A stretch of DNA of 64,000 nt from Hermetia illucens (GCF_905115235.1 NC_051849.1:41715017-41779016), one strand, 5' to 3'. Counted from the first letter of the stretch, positions 35,879 through 48,007 are shown. Translations and numbers: made by a program. The notes: a model not told the origin generated them from the letters alone.

Positions 35879-38800
35879 ATGGGGTTCCTATGCCGGGCGA
35901 CTCTAGCAGCATTTGTAGTGTTTGTTGCATTCTCAGTATACAAGTTCAGGGAATTAACCAAACCAATAGACGCTCCTACATTAGACCTAGATGAATATTG
36001 GGGACCAGGCAAGAAGTCAAATTACAAGGAGAACACGGAAGTGGTGGAAAACAAATTCTTCTTTCCAGATGAGGTAAGTACCTTGAGTTATAAAACTAGT
36101 GATAATAGTGGATGGACAAAGTGGACTATAATACTATTCTAACCAATTCCAGGTGATCGATACTTTGAGAAAAGATTTGAATAGAACATTCGAATTCCAA
36201 GCACCACTTGAAGGTATTGGGTTTGAATATGGATTCAACACAGTCTACTTGCAAAAGGTCATAAAGTATTGGCGTGATGAGTACCTGCCTAAGTGGAGGA
36301 AGCGCGAGCTCTTTTTGAGAAAATGGCCTCATTTTACAACCAATATTCAAGGGTAAGCAACTATTTATATCCAAATAGGTAGTTCATTTAGTGCGTTTTA
36401 ACGGAGGGGCTTAAGAATACACTTAAAGTCTCCCCTGTTTTTCGTAAGAGGCGACTAAAAGGGACATCAGTTGAAACTTTATTGCTATCGAAACGTCCAC
36501 AACGCCTCGGATAGAGACTGACTTCAAGTCGAAGATCTTTAGCTATCGAAAACGGACTATGATCGGCTTCTGGAATGTACACACGCTCCTTGACAACGCC
36601 TGGTCATTCCATCGTCTCGTCATTGGTAGTACATTGTTCGAACGCAGAGAGCCGGTCATGAGGTCAGTTGAGTTTTAACTGACTGACACCGTATGAGCAA
36701 TCAGATCGACCACTTCGCGACCAGCAGTAGACTTAGGAGTGGTCTTGTGGATGTGCGTCACAGAGAAGGCATTGAGATCGACTTCGAAAGAGATTATCAT
36801 CTGATGGTCGCTTACGTTCATTTGCGTGTTGCTTCCGCCACTTCTCGCAGGGCTGGGGAGCTGAGACCACTTAGGATCAACATCGACCGCTTGTATGATT
36901 TAATTGTCGCTCGACATTGGGAAAGCTATCTTGCTCTCAAGGGTCATCATAAGATCTGGCTGACTGCTAACGACGAGCTAAATTTCGAGAAGTTCAGCGT
37001 AGTGTGCTATTGCGTTGGCCAAGGAATTGAAAGATGCCGCAGATCGCAATGATTTCACGACGGAGCTTGCATATAGTCGTAAAAACTTGGATGGTTCTGT
37101 GGAGCGGCCGGCTTCTCATCCACCATGATGAGGAGCTGATTAGGTTGAAAGAACACTTCACCATGGTTCTTAACGGTATCACATCCGGTAAGTCTCCTGC
37201 TCTTGTAGATAAAATGACCAGTCATCGTAGCATGTGGAAAGGGACTGTTCTTCCAAGCAGAAGGGAAATCATTTCGGCCATTAGTGCACTCAAACGGAGA
37301 AAAGCCGCTGGGATTGATGGTCTTCGCACAGAGTTATTCATCGGTACACTTGTAGTTATTGCAGATCTGCTACTTCCACTCGCACGGAAATCTTAGGAAT
37401 CTGGGAAGAAGTGAATGATCGTTAAGATGATAAAAAAGGGCACTCGTTTTGAGTGTGACGATTGGAGGAGCATCTGTGTGCTCTTTGCCGTCTCAAAGAT
37501 AATAACTTAAATAATTCTGGAAACGTATTAAAGAGAGAGCAGGCTAGTTTCTGCTCCGGGTCCTTCTGCATTGATCACATCAATACCTTATGGATCATTT
37601 TGAAATAGTGCGTGGAGTTTAGGTAGTGTGAACAGTGAATGTATTTGAAGTGCTCTACGCAGGAGGGGCATATTATCAGAGCAACATGTGATTGCGCAAA
37701 TGTCACATGCTGCACCGAGGTAAAATCCCGAAGGATTTTAAGGTCCAAAGCGGAGTTTGCCAGGGTTGCATCATGTCATCGATATTATTTCTTCTTGCTA
37801 TCATGATGCCTTGCCCGGATGACATGGAGGAATCCAATGGACAATGACATCTTTCCTCAAAACATGACATCTGTTTGCTTTATGATCGGACTTTGGTAAA
37901 ATGGCTCTGGTTCTGTCACTCTAATCAAGGAGAATCAACTGGACCCGCAGCCACGAAAACATTCCGACCCCGGGAGAAAACATCTCCCTCTCGATGGACT
38001 AAGAGCAATCTTTTTAAATTTGAATAACTGCATCAAGATTTTATTATGACAAATATCATGTAGCATGTAGCATATTCACTCTAACTATCTGAATTATTCA
38101 TTTTTCAGATTGCGCATCCATTACATCCACACACGATATGATAGTCCACCAAAAGGAAAGAAAGTTTACCCAGTTCTGCTTCTCCATGGATGGCCTGGTT
38201 CTGTACGAGAATTTTACGATATGATACCTCTACTAGTTAACAACGCCGATAGCGAATACGCTTTTGAAGTCGTCGTTCCAAGTTTACCAGGATATGGTTG
38301 GTCGCAGGGTTCAGCTAAGCCAGGGCTTAGTGCAACTGAAATAGCTGTGATATTCCGCAATCTAATGTTCCGTTTAGGCTACAAGAAATTCTTCATTCAA
38401 GGAGGCGACTGGGGTGCAATTATTGGATCAAATATTGCTACACTATTTCCAGATGCAGTTTCAGGATATCACTCCAACATATGTTGGTCTAATGGACTCC
38501 TTTCAATGATCAAGACCACAATTGCAAGTTATTATCCAAAACTATTCGTTCCGGAGGGATATGAGGATTTTTTCTTCCCACAATCGGAAAAGTTCAAGTT
38601 TCTACTTGAGGAAAGCGGATATATGCATATCCAATCTACGAAACCAGATACAATTGGAGCAGCATTAACGAATAACCCCGTCGGGTTGGCTGCTTATATT
38701 TTAGAGAAATTTTCGACATGGACAAACAAAGACTACAGGAAACTAAGTGATGGAGGTTTGGAGAAAAAGTTCACTTTGGAAGCTTTACTGGATAATATTA

Positions 38801-39102
38801 TGATCTATTATTTGACAAACTCAATCACAACATCTCAACGACTTTATTCAGAGACCTTCAATGCGCGTGTTTTCTCACTTCAAATGGAACGTGTTCAAAC
38901 CAATGTTCCAACAGGGTGTGCCCGTTTCAAACATGATTTAGCCCATGGTTTGGACTGGACTCTGAAGGACAAATTCACGAATCTTATCCATAGTACATAT
39001 CATAAGGATGGTGGTCACTTTGCTGCTTTTGAATTGCCTGAAGTACTGTATAAAGATTTCATCGAATTTGTAGAAAAAGTTGTTAAATTAAATAATTTAT
39101 AA
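35879..39102 (+). CDS. Jheh: Jheh copy 4, juvenile hormone epoxide hydrolase (3 exons)
   Basis: Exons 35879-36073, 36153-36352 and 38109-39102 (TAA); introns of 79 and 1756 bp; 462 aa. Membrane anchor, EHN blocks and catalytic residues are intact (HGWPG, GGDWG, SGYMHIQ, TSQRLY, FKHDLAHG, GGHFAA). It differs from copies 1-3 next to the active site: the residue after the nucleophile motif is Ala (GGDWGA; Ser in copies 1-3), and the loop after YHSN reads ICWSNG instead of MCGANR. Closest relative is copy 5, with which it shares introns and flanks. Intron 2 holds an RTE-B LINE and is the shortest in the array. Confidence 0.93.
36400..37905 (+). mobile_element. RTE-B LINE in intron 2 of Jheh copy 4
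   Basis: Endonuclease part (GFWNVHTLLDNAWSFHRL; NQIDHFATSSRLRSGLVDVR; ERDYHLMVAYVHLRVASA), linker, and reverse transcriptase start (ALKRRKAAGIDGLRTELF). Colinear with 48520-50380 in copy 5. The 3' part is missing: at about 37905 the element is joined to DNA that in copy 5 lies at 51952. Confidence 0.75.
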
Positions 39103-39129
39103 ATTTTCAAAAGTGCTTTTGTACTCATG

Positions 39130-39135
39130 AATAAA
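39130..39135 (+). terminator. Poly(A) signal of Jheh copy 4
   Basis: AATAAA 28 bp after the stop. The equivalent position in copy 5 has lost it. Confidence 0.75.
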
Positions 39136-39247
39136 GTTTTTGCTTTGCGTATCTTTTAATTTTTTGCCTACATATTTGTCTGTGGATATGACTAAGTAAG
39201 GTCACTTTTCAAGGCTTGGGTAATGATAACTTTCGGCATGAAATAAA

Positions 39248-39492
39248 AACAAGTCGTTTCTGAGAATAGACCCGGTAAAGAAATGATCAATTTCAATCCC
39301 CCGCACTTTCCACATTTCTAACAAATGTCAAAACTAGGCGTCGGAAAGTACTAACTGAGACCTTTCATTTGATACCCCACATGATAATATTTGATGAATA
39401 AAGTTTCACACCCACCTTTAAATTCGACCAAATTTGGTGTCAATCGCTATAACCATCTCCGAGAAAAATACGTGTGATTGATAGACAGACAG
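39248..39492 (-). mobile_element. ~820-bp repeat, copy F (internally deleted)
   Basis: Starts AACAAGTCGTTTCTGAG, lacks most of the interior, and ends CAAATTTGGTGTCAATCG plus a GATAGACAGACAG tract, where an R1-clade LINE begins. The insertion site matches that of copy H behind Jheh copy 5. Confidence 0.65.
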
Positions 39493-40015
39493 CCTGTGCG
39501 GAGTTGCCAGATCTCCCATCAGGCGCGTCCTTTCGTTTGGATAAGGGAATGCTCGGTGGATGCGTAGGAATATGCATATGTACGCACTTGGAGGTGTACG
39601 TGCATGGACATGTTTATGCGCAAGTCGGGTAGGTGGGAGAAAAGCACCCACCCGTGGACAAAAATAGCAATGGGAAAGACACCCAGAACAAGAAACCAAT
39701 ATGGAAGAAGAAAGGAGAGAAAAAATTATAGTGCAAAGACTCGGAACCCCAGTACCGGCGACTTTTGGTAGTGGGCAAGTAGGCTCCCGGCCGTCGTTAT
39801 CCCTCGACTGCAGTGCCTCGGTGGTGGATTACTTGGCCACCGTTGCATCGAATATCACAAGTAGCCTGGAGAAAGAGGTATTTAAAAGAAATACATCACC
39901 CCCGAGAACGCCTGTTCAAAATACACTAAAAGATGCCCTACAAACTAGGCATTCATTAGCCCATAGTGGGGTGATTACACCTGGTCGGAACATGCCGCAG
40001 GACTTAGTGTTTCAG
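39493..40015 (+). mobile_element. R1-clade LINE 5' end, copy b
   Basis: Begins CCTGTGCGGAGTTGCCAGA directly after the GACA tract, as copy d does at 44094, so this is the true 5' end. ORF1 starts at 39701 (MEEERREKIIVQRLGTPVPA, then SLDCSASVVDYLATVASN). At about 40015 it is cut by an oppositely oriented R1-clade element. Confidence 0.8.
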
Positions 40016-42980
40016 AACAGACAATCAGAAGATCGCGCCCTCCCAATCCTGTGTAGGTAAGACTGAAAACCTCCACGCCCGCTTAGAAGTTGGGTAAGGA
40101 AGTAATCAATCTCACTATGCCTTCGGTTCAGCCACGGGTCTAAATTGCTGATGAGACGCGCAGTCCATCTGCTTCTTGACTCATTTTGCAAAGAAAGTTG
40201 CCACTCGATAAGAGTGCGTTGTCGTTCTTCACGGCCAACCATCTCTCTTAATTTTTCCCCCGCGGTACAGCTGTAGGCAGCTTTACACTCCTTGGTAAGG
40301 AGAGCAATGGGTATCACTCCTGCGATTACCATCACGGCCGGTTCTGAAACAGTGCGATAAGCAGACATCGGTCGTAAAGCTCCTCATCTCTGCACTTGAG
40401 CAAGGCGTTTGTGTCATGGGCATGAGCCCACACCTCCGCGCCATCGAGCAGAACTGATTGCGTTGTTCTCATAAGAAGACGTCTCCTAGTAGATATAGGG
40501 CCCCCAACATTCGCCATTAGCCGACTGAAGGCCGAGACTCCGCTGCTGCTTTCATTTGCCCGAAGAAGCTCTTTTCGAGTCGGGCATTAAAGCAAGGTAT
40601 TCAACCGTTGGCTTTGATTCTATAGCCAACTCCCCGATCGATTTGGGACTCAGGGTCGGAATTCTGTTTCTCGTCTAGATGACTAGTTCGGTTTTTTTCA
40701 GTGTAAGGCTGAAACCATGAGCAGTAATTCATTCGCTTACTCGTCACATCAATATGCCAAGCCTGCTTTGCGCCTGTTCAATAGTTTGTTCGGAACCAAG
40801 CACCGCAATGTAGTCTGCATAACCGACCAAGCGCGACTCGGGCTATCGAGTCTCAACAAACTATCATAGGAAGCGTTCTAGAGGTCCAGCCCTAAAATAG
40901 ATCCGTGTGCTACTCCCGACCACAGTAGATCTACTATAGGCAGTACCCTGACAAAAATGACCCCACTTGCAAATGTGCTTGCAGGAGCTTATCTATACAC
41001 ATCAGAGACGCTAAACAAGGAAAAGGCATAATCTTGGTCAAATCGTATTGGTAAGAGAGAGATCGGTGAGCTTTTGCTATTCTGGTACCACGGCGTGCTC
41101 ACCCATATAGCAAAAAGTTGTTTCCCGTAGTCACTTATACATAAGCAAAAACTTGCCAATCTCACCAATACATTGGCAAGTCCGGGCGGTATGTCAAACA
41201 CAGCTGATCGGGTTTTCGGTACATCTCGCTCATCCTCAAGGGCAAAACAATTTGAAATCGTGTGTATTCGCACTGATTTCCCCCCTTGAGGGGCAAGGGG
41301 GAGTGAGGTAGCTGTCTAGTATCTAACTGTGCTCCCGACATTATTTCCATTCTCCTCTGGCCCTCTAGCGTCTCATAGAGTAGGGAGCTTTCAGATAATC
41401 CCTCAATATCCGCAAGAGATAGCTTGGCACGTTAAATGAGTTTCCTAATGTGCCTAACATATTTGTCCATCGTACGGAATTGAAGGCATTTCTGACATCG
41501 AGCGTGGACATCAGTGGCTGTGTGCATCGGCTCGATGAACAGCATCCACGACCTCCATAACAGCATGTGGAACTCCCTGAACCCGATCTGCTTTGGGGAT
41601 AAGTCCCCGGTAGCGTGGATCGATTCAGTGAGTCTACTCCTGATGAGCTTTTCGAGCACTTTTCCGGCCGTGTCAAGCTTATACTGCGGTCGGCATGCAA
41701 ATAACAGCTTGTCTTTTCCCTTGCGGATCAGCGCGAGTGTGGCTACCTTCCCATCACAAGGAAATATGCCCTCATTCAGACACGCGTTGAATGCCCCAAG
41801 CAACAAGTCTGCCCGTTGGCGGAACATCAGTTTGTAAATTTTCGCTGGTATAAAATCAGGACCTGGCGATTTCTTGTTTTTTATAGTGAGAACCGCTTCT
41901 TCGAGCTCTCTCATTATGAAAAGGGGCAATCCTCGAAACTTTCCGCACTATTGACATCAACCCTATATGATGTCTGGAGAATAATGCCCGAACAATGCGG
42001 TCCATCGGTATTTAGTATGCAGGGCTTCAGCAGAGCGTCGATTTTCCCGCCGACAGGCTTATAGCCAACTCCTCACGAGCCCTCATTTACCTCGTCGATC
42101 AGGTTCTGCCAGTCGGGAGCTTTGCTTTTATTTATCGCGCTGCGGAGTATCCTTTCTGCTGGTCTATACTCTGCTCCTATGGCGCATGCATCCTCGTTGG
42201 CGTATAAACGCTGTGCCAAACGGCGGAGCTTAGGGATGCTTCCTTTGCAGCCTAGGCGCCGAGTCGTTGGCGTGGACCCGGTGTTTAAAACTACGAGGCT
42301 GGTTCTCGCCAAAATTTTCAAAATCCGTTTTCCTCCTTCGTGCCCGAAACGGCGTCCTCCAGAGCATTAAGCCGGTGCCTAAAATCCGGCGTTCGTTCGG
42401 CGTCAGATAAACACTAAAAAACCTTATCCCTAAACAACGAATTCATAGAAAGCCATTCCCTCCACCTTGGGAAAAAACACGAAGTCGAACGTCGTGCCGA
42501 GCCCAGATGGCAGCGGTACACGATAAGTCGGGATGCCTTGAAGTCGGGTCTTTGTTTGGGTATTGCTCGCTGATCAGCCTTTACATCCGCAGTGAACTGT
42601 GCTAGCAACTGGTGAGCGGTTGCACTCCTGTGCGTGTTAACTTGTAAAATGTGTATCAAACCATTCGCTCCCTAGCGCTTTCTTTGCAAGCTGCTGGCGT
42701 GTGACCATAGTCCAGACACTTATAGCACTTAATGGGGACTATCCGCATTCGATGCATTCGCATGTTTTTCCCGCTGCTGAGGAGTTTTCTCGTATTTTGC
42801 TCGGGGACTTCCACCACGTCGAGTTTTTGGCCTCAAGCATTTACAGAGGTGATACCTATCCGGGCATTGGTTATCTTTCGGCATTCACGCTTTATAGCCT
42901 ATTCCACTTCGACCTCTTCTAGGGAGCACATAGGCTCTAGACTAGAAACAAGAGCCTTCTCTCCCAGTACAGTCTGCATC
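40015..42980 (-). mobile_element. R1-clade LINE of a second family, copy c
   Basis: From 42980 leftwards: ORF1 C-terminus with a CCHC zinc knuckle (KCYKCLDYGHTPAACKE, near 42690-42740), the start of ORF2 endonuclease (MIHILQVNTHRSATAHQLLA), a linker (ILARTSLVVLNTG), reverse transcriptase (MRELEEAVLTIKNKKSPGPD, GKVLEKLIRSRL, STLDVRNAFNSVRW), thumb (ANVGGPISTRRRLLMRTTQS) and tail (AYRTVSEPAVMVIAGVIPI) up to GRARSSDCLF. Broken by several frameshifts and internal deletions; 3' end missing. Confidence 0.8.
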
Positions 42981-43029
42981 TAAGTACATTAGAATGGATA
43001 TTCTAAGTAAGTCTGTAAGTGTTTTTTGA

Positions 43030-43690
43030 CACTTTAGGTGATTTCGATAACAGATTCTTCTCTCCTCGATTGACAAGATTCCAGTAGATATGTAAGCTCA
43101 ATCAATAGAAACTAATACCATGGTTATAATATCGGGGCCATCGCTTCTAATATGGAACATTCTACTCGATGAACTTCTGGAAGAGCTAGCTAAGGAACGG
43201 GCACACCGGTATACGTCACAGAAAATGTACTATTGCCATTCTAACCGAGAGTGCTTTATAAACTCAATGCTACCGTTTGGATATTGTAAATTCTGCGCCC
43301 CATTGGAATAAAAGGGAATGAAACACAAGATAGGCTAGTAGTAGAGGAGAAATGCCGCTCTGTAGACCAGAAGCTTTCAAGTGGAAGATCAATTTGGGTA
43401 GTAATATTGGCCGAACTTAGCAAGGATGGAACAAGCCAGGACGTGCCTGAGGACATATGAACCAAACCACTTGGAAGATTGTTTAAACGTATCCAAAAAG
43501 TGCCTTAGGATTACAGTGAGTTTACATGCAGGGCACTGTAGGGAAACTGCCCAATACTTATGTTTAGCAGCGAAATACATCTGAAAGGCTAGTTTTGGGG
43601 ACTAATTGCCACTACTGTCGAGAGCGCAATATACTATCGAAGAGGAATACAGTTCTGCAGGACGTAGGTGAAATCCCTTTGATAACAATA
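43030..43690 (+). mobile_element. RNase-H LINE fragment, duplication unit 2
   Basis: Paralog of 34551-35260. Frame 43120-43311 reads LLIWNILLDELLEELAKERA, the end of the RT palm, and other frames give PIGIKGNET of RNase H. Confidence 0.65.
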
Positions 43691-43822
43691 ATGACTTCTT
43701 AATTCAGCTTTAAAATTGTTTTTTGGTTTGGTTCTGTAAGAACCCTAGCGGATTTGATTATGTTGTGACCTTCAGTACGCTTGGCTCCAAAGTATGCTTT
43801 CTCATAGGTAGACTCCTTGATC

Positions 43823-43932
43823 TTTCTTATCAGTATTAATCCGTTTCTTTATATTTTAGGCTACCCGCGAATAGATAGTATGTACAATGATATTTTGCGT
43901 CCCACAACCGGTTATTTACCGACAAATAAAAT
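43823..43932 (+). promoter_or_regulatory. Distal promoter block of Jheh copy 5, displaced
   Basis: TTCTTATCAGTATTAATCCG at 43824-43843 and CCCACAACCGGTTATTTACC near 43902-43921 are the copy 5 counterparts of 35391-35490. Mobile elements at 43933-47640 push this block about 4 kb upstream of the start codon. Confidence 0.6.
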
Positions 43933-44093
43933 CCCCTCTTTGCATGTTTGGGGACCACCCTTTTGAAATTCGACATAGAATGATGTAACTCACTGTATGC
44001 GTGAGCTTCACAGTTTTAACCTTTCCATCAAATTTGGTAACAATCGCTGTAACCGTTTCCAAGAAAAATGAGTGTGATAGACAGATAGACGGA
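43933..44093 (-). mobile_element. ~820-bp repeat, copy G (partial)
   Basis: CCCCTCTTTGCATGTTTGG, then ACCAAATTTGG-type DNA and GATAGACAGATAGACGGA, match the second half of copy I. The R1-clade LINE starts immediately after the tract. Confidence 0.65.
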
Positions 44094-47000
44094 CCTGTGA
44101 GGAGTGGCCAGATCTCCCATCACCCCCCCCCCCCCCGCTTGGCGAATTGTGAATATGTGATCATGTACTTTTCTTTTCGAACTGTGCATGGGCTAGTGTT
44201 TGCTCATCTCTGGTGGCTGGACCAAAATGGCTATGGGAATGATACCCTGAAAATAAAACTAATATGAAACAAGAGAGAAGGAGGAAACTTACGGTGCACC
44301 GGTTCAGAATCCCGGTACCGACGGTTTTTGGGAGTGAGCAAGCGGACTTCCGGATGTCAATATCCCTCGACGGCAGTGCCTCTGTGGTGGACAACTTGAC
44401 CACCGTGGCATCTAATGCTCCAAGTGATTTAGAGTTGGAGAAGGAGGTGTTGAAGCGAAGCAAGACCTTGCCAAGAACACCAATTACGAAGGCAAAAAGT
44501 GAAGGATTGAAAGGAAATCGCTGCCGACTAAGACGGTTTCGACACTCATCGCATTTGCCCAAGAGAGACGACTACAAGAAGTACTTCGAGAGCAAGAAAT
44601 TGACCCATTCAGGAGAAGCTCCTCAATTCTCCGACCTCCACCAACGTCAAAGACGATAAAATATAAAACACAGGAAAGCACGTTAAATGCTACGGGGGAG
44701 ATGCGTTTAGAAGGAATAATCTGACCAAGACTCATAGAGAAAAAACCTGGTCCGGAGAAACTAGCTTTCAAGCAGCTTGGAACAAAAATAATTGAGCTGC
44801 TCGAGTTCATCATTAGGGTTGCAGGAGGGTAGAAAAGGTCCCAAGGAGAGGTGAAACCTGCCATTCCAACAGTGACCCAAGTGACATCGAACTGTAGTGT
44901 TAGCGACCTGCTAGCAGAGAAAAAAATTTGGGAGAAAGACGGTGATTTTCTAAGGAATCAGCAGGCACCTAAAGGAAAAAAATACAAAAGCAGTTCCGAA
45001 GAATGGAACTAAAATCACGGAAGGTAAAAAGCCTGTGCCCAAGTGTAAGCGTCAGCAAGCGAAGGTCGTTAATAAAAAGGCGAAGAAGAAAGCAAAAGTG
45101 CAAACTCACCCAGAGGCAATCGTTATCTCCAGTAAGGGCAATTTGTCTTACGCGGAGATTCTATTAAAGGTGAAATTTGACCTCGACTTAAAAGATCTTC
45201 GTGGAAATGTCAGGAAGTTTCGAAGGACTCAGAAAAGCGATCTCATATTTTAGCTAAAAAATTCAGCTTGGGCAAAACCGACGGCTTTCGCACCGAAGTG
45301 AAGAACTCACTTGGGGAGAATGTCACAGTTCGGGCTCAAAGCATGATATCTACATTCAGTGCAAGGATCTTGACGAAGTTACATCCAGAGAAGAAATATG
45401 AACTGCGTTAAAAGAACAATTTAAGTTGGAAGAACTGGAAGAAGATTCCATCGTGAGTGTGAGAAAAGCCATACTCAAACACCGCAATGTGACTACCAGT
45501 GGGGTCAGCGCAGAAATTATTGTCGGCCGGAAGGTTTCGAATTTGATGTCTGCTGCCTGTGAGAGCAGGTTTCAATGAAGGGGTGCTTCATTTTCCTCAT
45601 GCTTGGACACTTGTAAAGGCATGCACCAGCGGTATAGATCGTTCCGATCGATGCAGAAGGTATGGTGAAATAGGAAATATTGCGAAGAAGTGATGAACAC
45701 AGACGAGGGGACTGTGCATCGAAACTTATTAAAAAATCTGCCTACAAATGTAGGAACCGCTCCACCCACTAATTACTGCTATTTGGTGGCCATTAACGCA
45801 AAAAGCATAATATCATCATCAAACAGATAAACTTCCCAATGATTTAGTAGCTAAAATACTGAAGAAGGGAGTAAGTAGCTCCCGAAGTACGTAAATTCGA
45901 GTAATAAAAATATATTGTAGTCGGAAAAGCGTTTTAGTTTATTAAGAGGAAATACTTTAAGTAGCTCGGCTCGAAAGCGAATGTAAATCCTTGAGAGGGC
46001 GGTCATCCCCACAGAATGGGTGCCCTATTTCTCTTGTTGAAAATCATCCAGCAGAGAAGGGCACTGACACATTTTAGAGAACTCTGAATGTGACGGCAAT
46101 TCCTGCAGTGACCACGGACGAGCTGTTGGAGATCTACAGCAGAATAGGTGATAAGAAAGTTCCGGGCCTGGACGGCATACCGAACAGAGCCTTAATCTCG
46201 CCGTAAAATCCAGACCGGACATGTTCGTTGAATTATTCGAAGCGTCCATGTCCGAGGGGATAATACCTTACAGCATGGAAGCGGCAGAAGTTGGTACTGC
46301 CTAAGGCAGGTAAACCTCCAGGCGAATCATCCGCTTATAGACCCATATGTTTTCTAGACATTATGGAGAAAATGCTGGAGCGAGTAATTTACAATAGATT
46401 ACTTCCGATCGTCGGGAGCCAGGGAGGTCCTTCAGATGGGCAGTAAAGCCAGATCAACCATTGAGACCATCAAATGATTATTGGCTTGGCCGAAAATGAA
46501 ATTTACGGAAGGGCAGTACCTGCAAATATTGCGTGGTGGTGATGCTGGACGTGAAGAGTGGCATTTATTTCGGCCAATTGGAACCTTATATGGAAGTGCC
46601 TGGCCATGATTGTTGTTCCCACCTATCTCGCAGCTATTGTCAATAAGTACCTGCGAGAACGAACGCCCTGGTATGACACCGATGATGGACCCAAGGAGTA
46701 CGTTGTCTCCGCGGGTGTGCTACAGGGCTCCGTACTTAACCCACTACTGTGGAACATCTCAGCTCTTACTGTACAAGACTATGATCTTGCCAGTCCTCAT
46801 GTATTCCTCGGAAACTTGGGTTCTTAGCAAGAAAAATTGCGAACTCTTGGCCGCGTTCGAGAGAAGAATCCTCCGAAGAATTTTTGGCCCCCTACATGAG
46901 GATGGACGATTCCGTAGCCTACACAATGACGAAATCTATGAGCGATACCATGTCCGTTCGGTTGTGGATAAAATCCGGCTCAATAGGTTACGGTGGGCGG

Positions 47001-47640
47001 GTCACTTAATCCGTATGGATGAGGATGATCCCGCCCGGAAAGTCTATAAGGGCAATATCTATGGTAGAAAAAGAAGACGAGGCAGACCCTGCCTCAGATG
47101 GAGCGATGGCGTGGGTCAGGACGCCAGACAGCTTTTAGGGATATCGAATTGGTGGACCTCGGCGCAAAACCGGGATGTCTGGAGTTCCTTATTAAGGCAG
47201 GCCTAGACCGGATACCGGTTGTTGCGCCGTTGATGATGATGATGATGTGGAACATCATACATAATGGTGTAGTGAACCTTCTGGAGGAAGTCATGGTGGT
47301 AGGTTATGCCTATGATATAGCATTAGCTATCGTCGCAAAGCATCTAGAGAAAGCTGAGTTACACTCTAGCGAAGCAATCAGTGCTGTTAAGGCCTGGCTA
47401 GAGAATGGTGGACTGGCACTTGTGGGGGAAAAGGACGGAAGCGGTGCTCATCACAAAGCACTAGAAACAAAATTACGCCCGAATTAGAATAGACAATCAC
47501 ATCATCACTTCCAAGCCGACCATCAACTACTTGGGAATGATGATAGATACGAAGTTAAGTTTTAAACAACACATGCAATATCCACGATGAGTATGGCTCT
47601 GGAAAGAATAATACCGAACGTGGGAGGGCTACGGTATGCA
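44094..47640 (+). mobile_element. R1-clade LINE, copy d, split by RTE-A
   Basis: 5' end CCTGTGAGGAGTGGCCAGA, then a C-run at 44122-44136. ORF1 starts at 44264 (MKQERRRKLTVHRF; SLDGSASVVDNLTTVASN) and continues in a basic region at 45035 (KKAKKKAKVQ) toward a decayed zinc-knuckle zone. ORF2 pieces: KVPGLDGIPNRAL, KLVLPKAGKPPGESSAYRPI, GVLQGSVLNPLLWNI; then the RTE-A insertion; then WNIIHNGVVNLLEE, GYAYDIALAIVAK, ERIIPNVGG. The 3' end is lost at about 47640, where Jheh copy 5 promoter DNA resumes. Many breaks. Confidence 0.85.
46759..47246 (+). mobile_element. RTE-A LINE 3' end nested in R1-clade copy d
   Basis: Reads SSETWVLSKKNCELLAAFER, then GPLHEDGRFRSLHNDEIYER, LRWAGHLIRMDEDDPARKV, GRKRRRGRPCLRWSDGV, and ends CGGTTGTTGCGCCGTTGATG plus GAT repeats. 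Flanked by the duplication TGTGGAACATC (46748-46758 and 47246-47256). 5'-truncated. The frame 46610-47206 is open through the junction. Confidence 0.92.
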
Positions 47641-47644
47641 AATA

Positions 47645-48007
47645 CCATACCGCTCAGCAGAAACGCCAATCGTAGAGGACTGACAACTGCGAGTCCCATA
47701 CATAATGCTCAAATCGAGCATGTTGATCTATTCTCCGAATCCAAGATAGAGAGCTTGAGATTCGCAAGGTCACGAAAAGCTTCAAACGCGCCTTGGGGAG
47801 CGGTTGAGAGTTAAATATTATATTTAAACTTGAACTTGGTAGCAATTTTATAAATTTCGACAATCGAAACGCTGGGCGCCGTATTTTCTTGTTTCTCTTC
47901 TTCATTCCGTTTTTTCCTATCAGCATGATTACACTATTCTTTTCGAATAAAGAGCCATTAAGTTAGATTCTTTCACTGTGGCAAGTTTATAGCGTTCCGG
48001 GTCTATA
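47645..48007 (+). promoter_or_regulatory. Proximal 5' flank of Jheh copy 5
   Basis: Colinear with 35528-35878: CCGCTCAGCAGAAACGCC, TTTAAACTTGAACTTGG at about 47823-47839, GCTGGGCGCCGTA near 47870, and an initiator-like element changed to CCATTAAGTTAG near 47956 (TCA in other copies). Confidence 0.6.

Noticed and set aside
46610-47206. 198-codon open frame as a host gene
   Set aside because: Its recognisable part is the RTE-A tail, bounded by a target duplication within another LINE; the start lies in R1 sequence.
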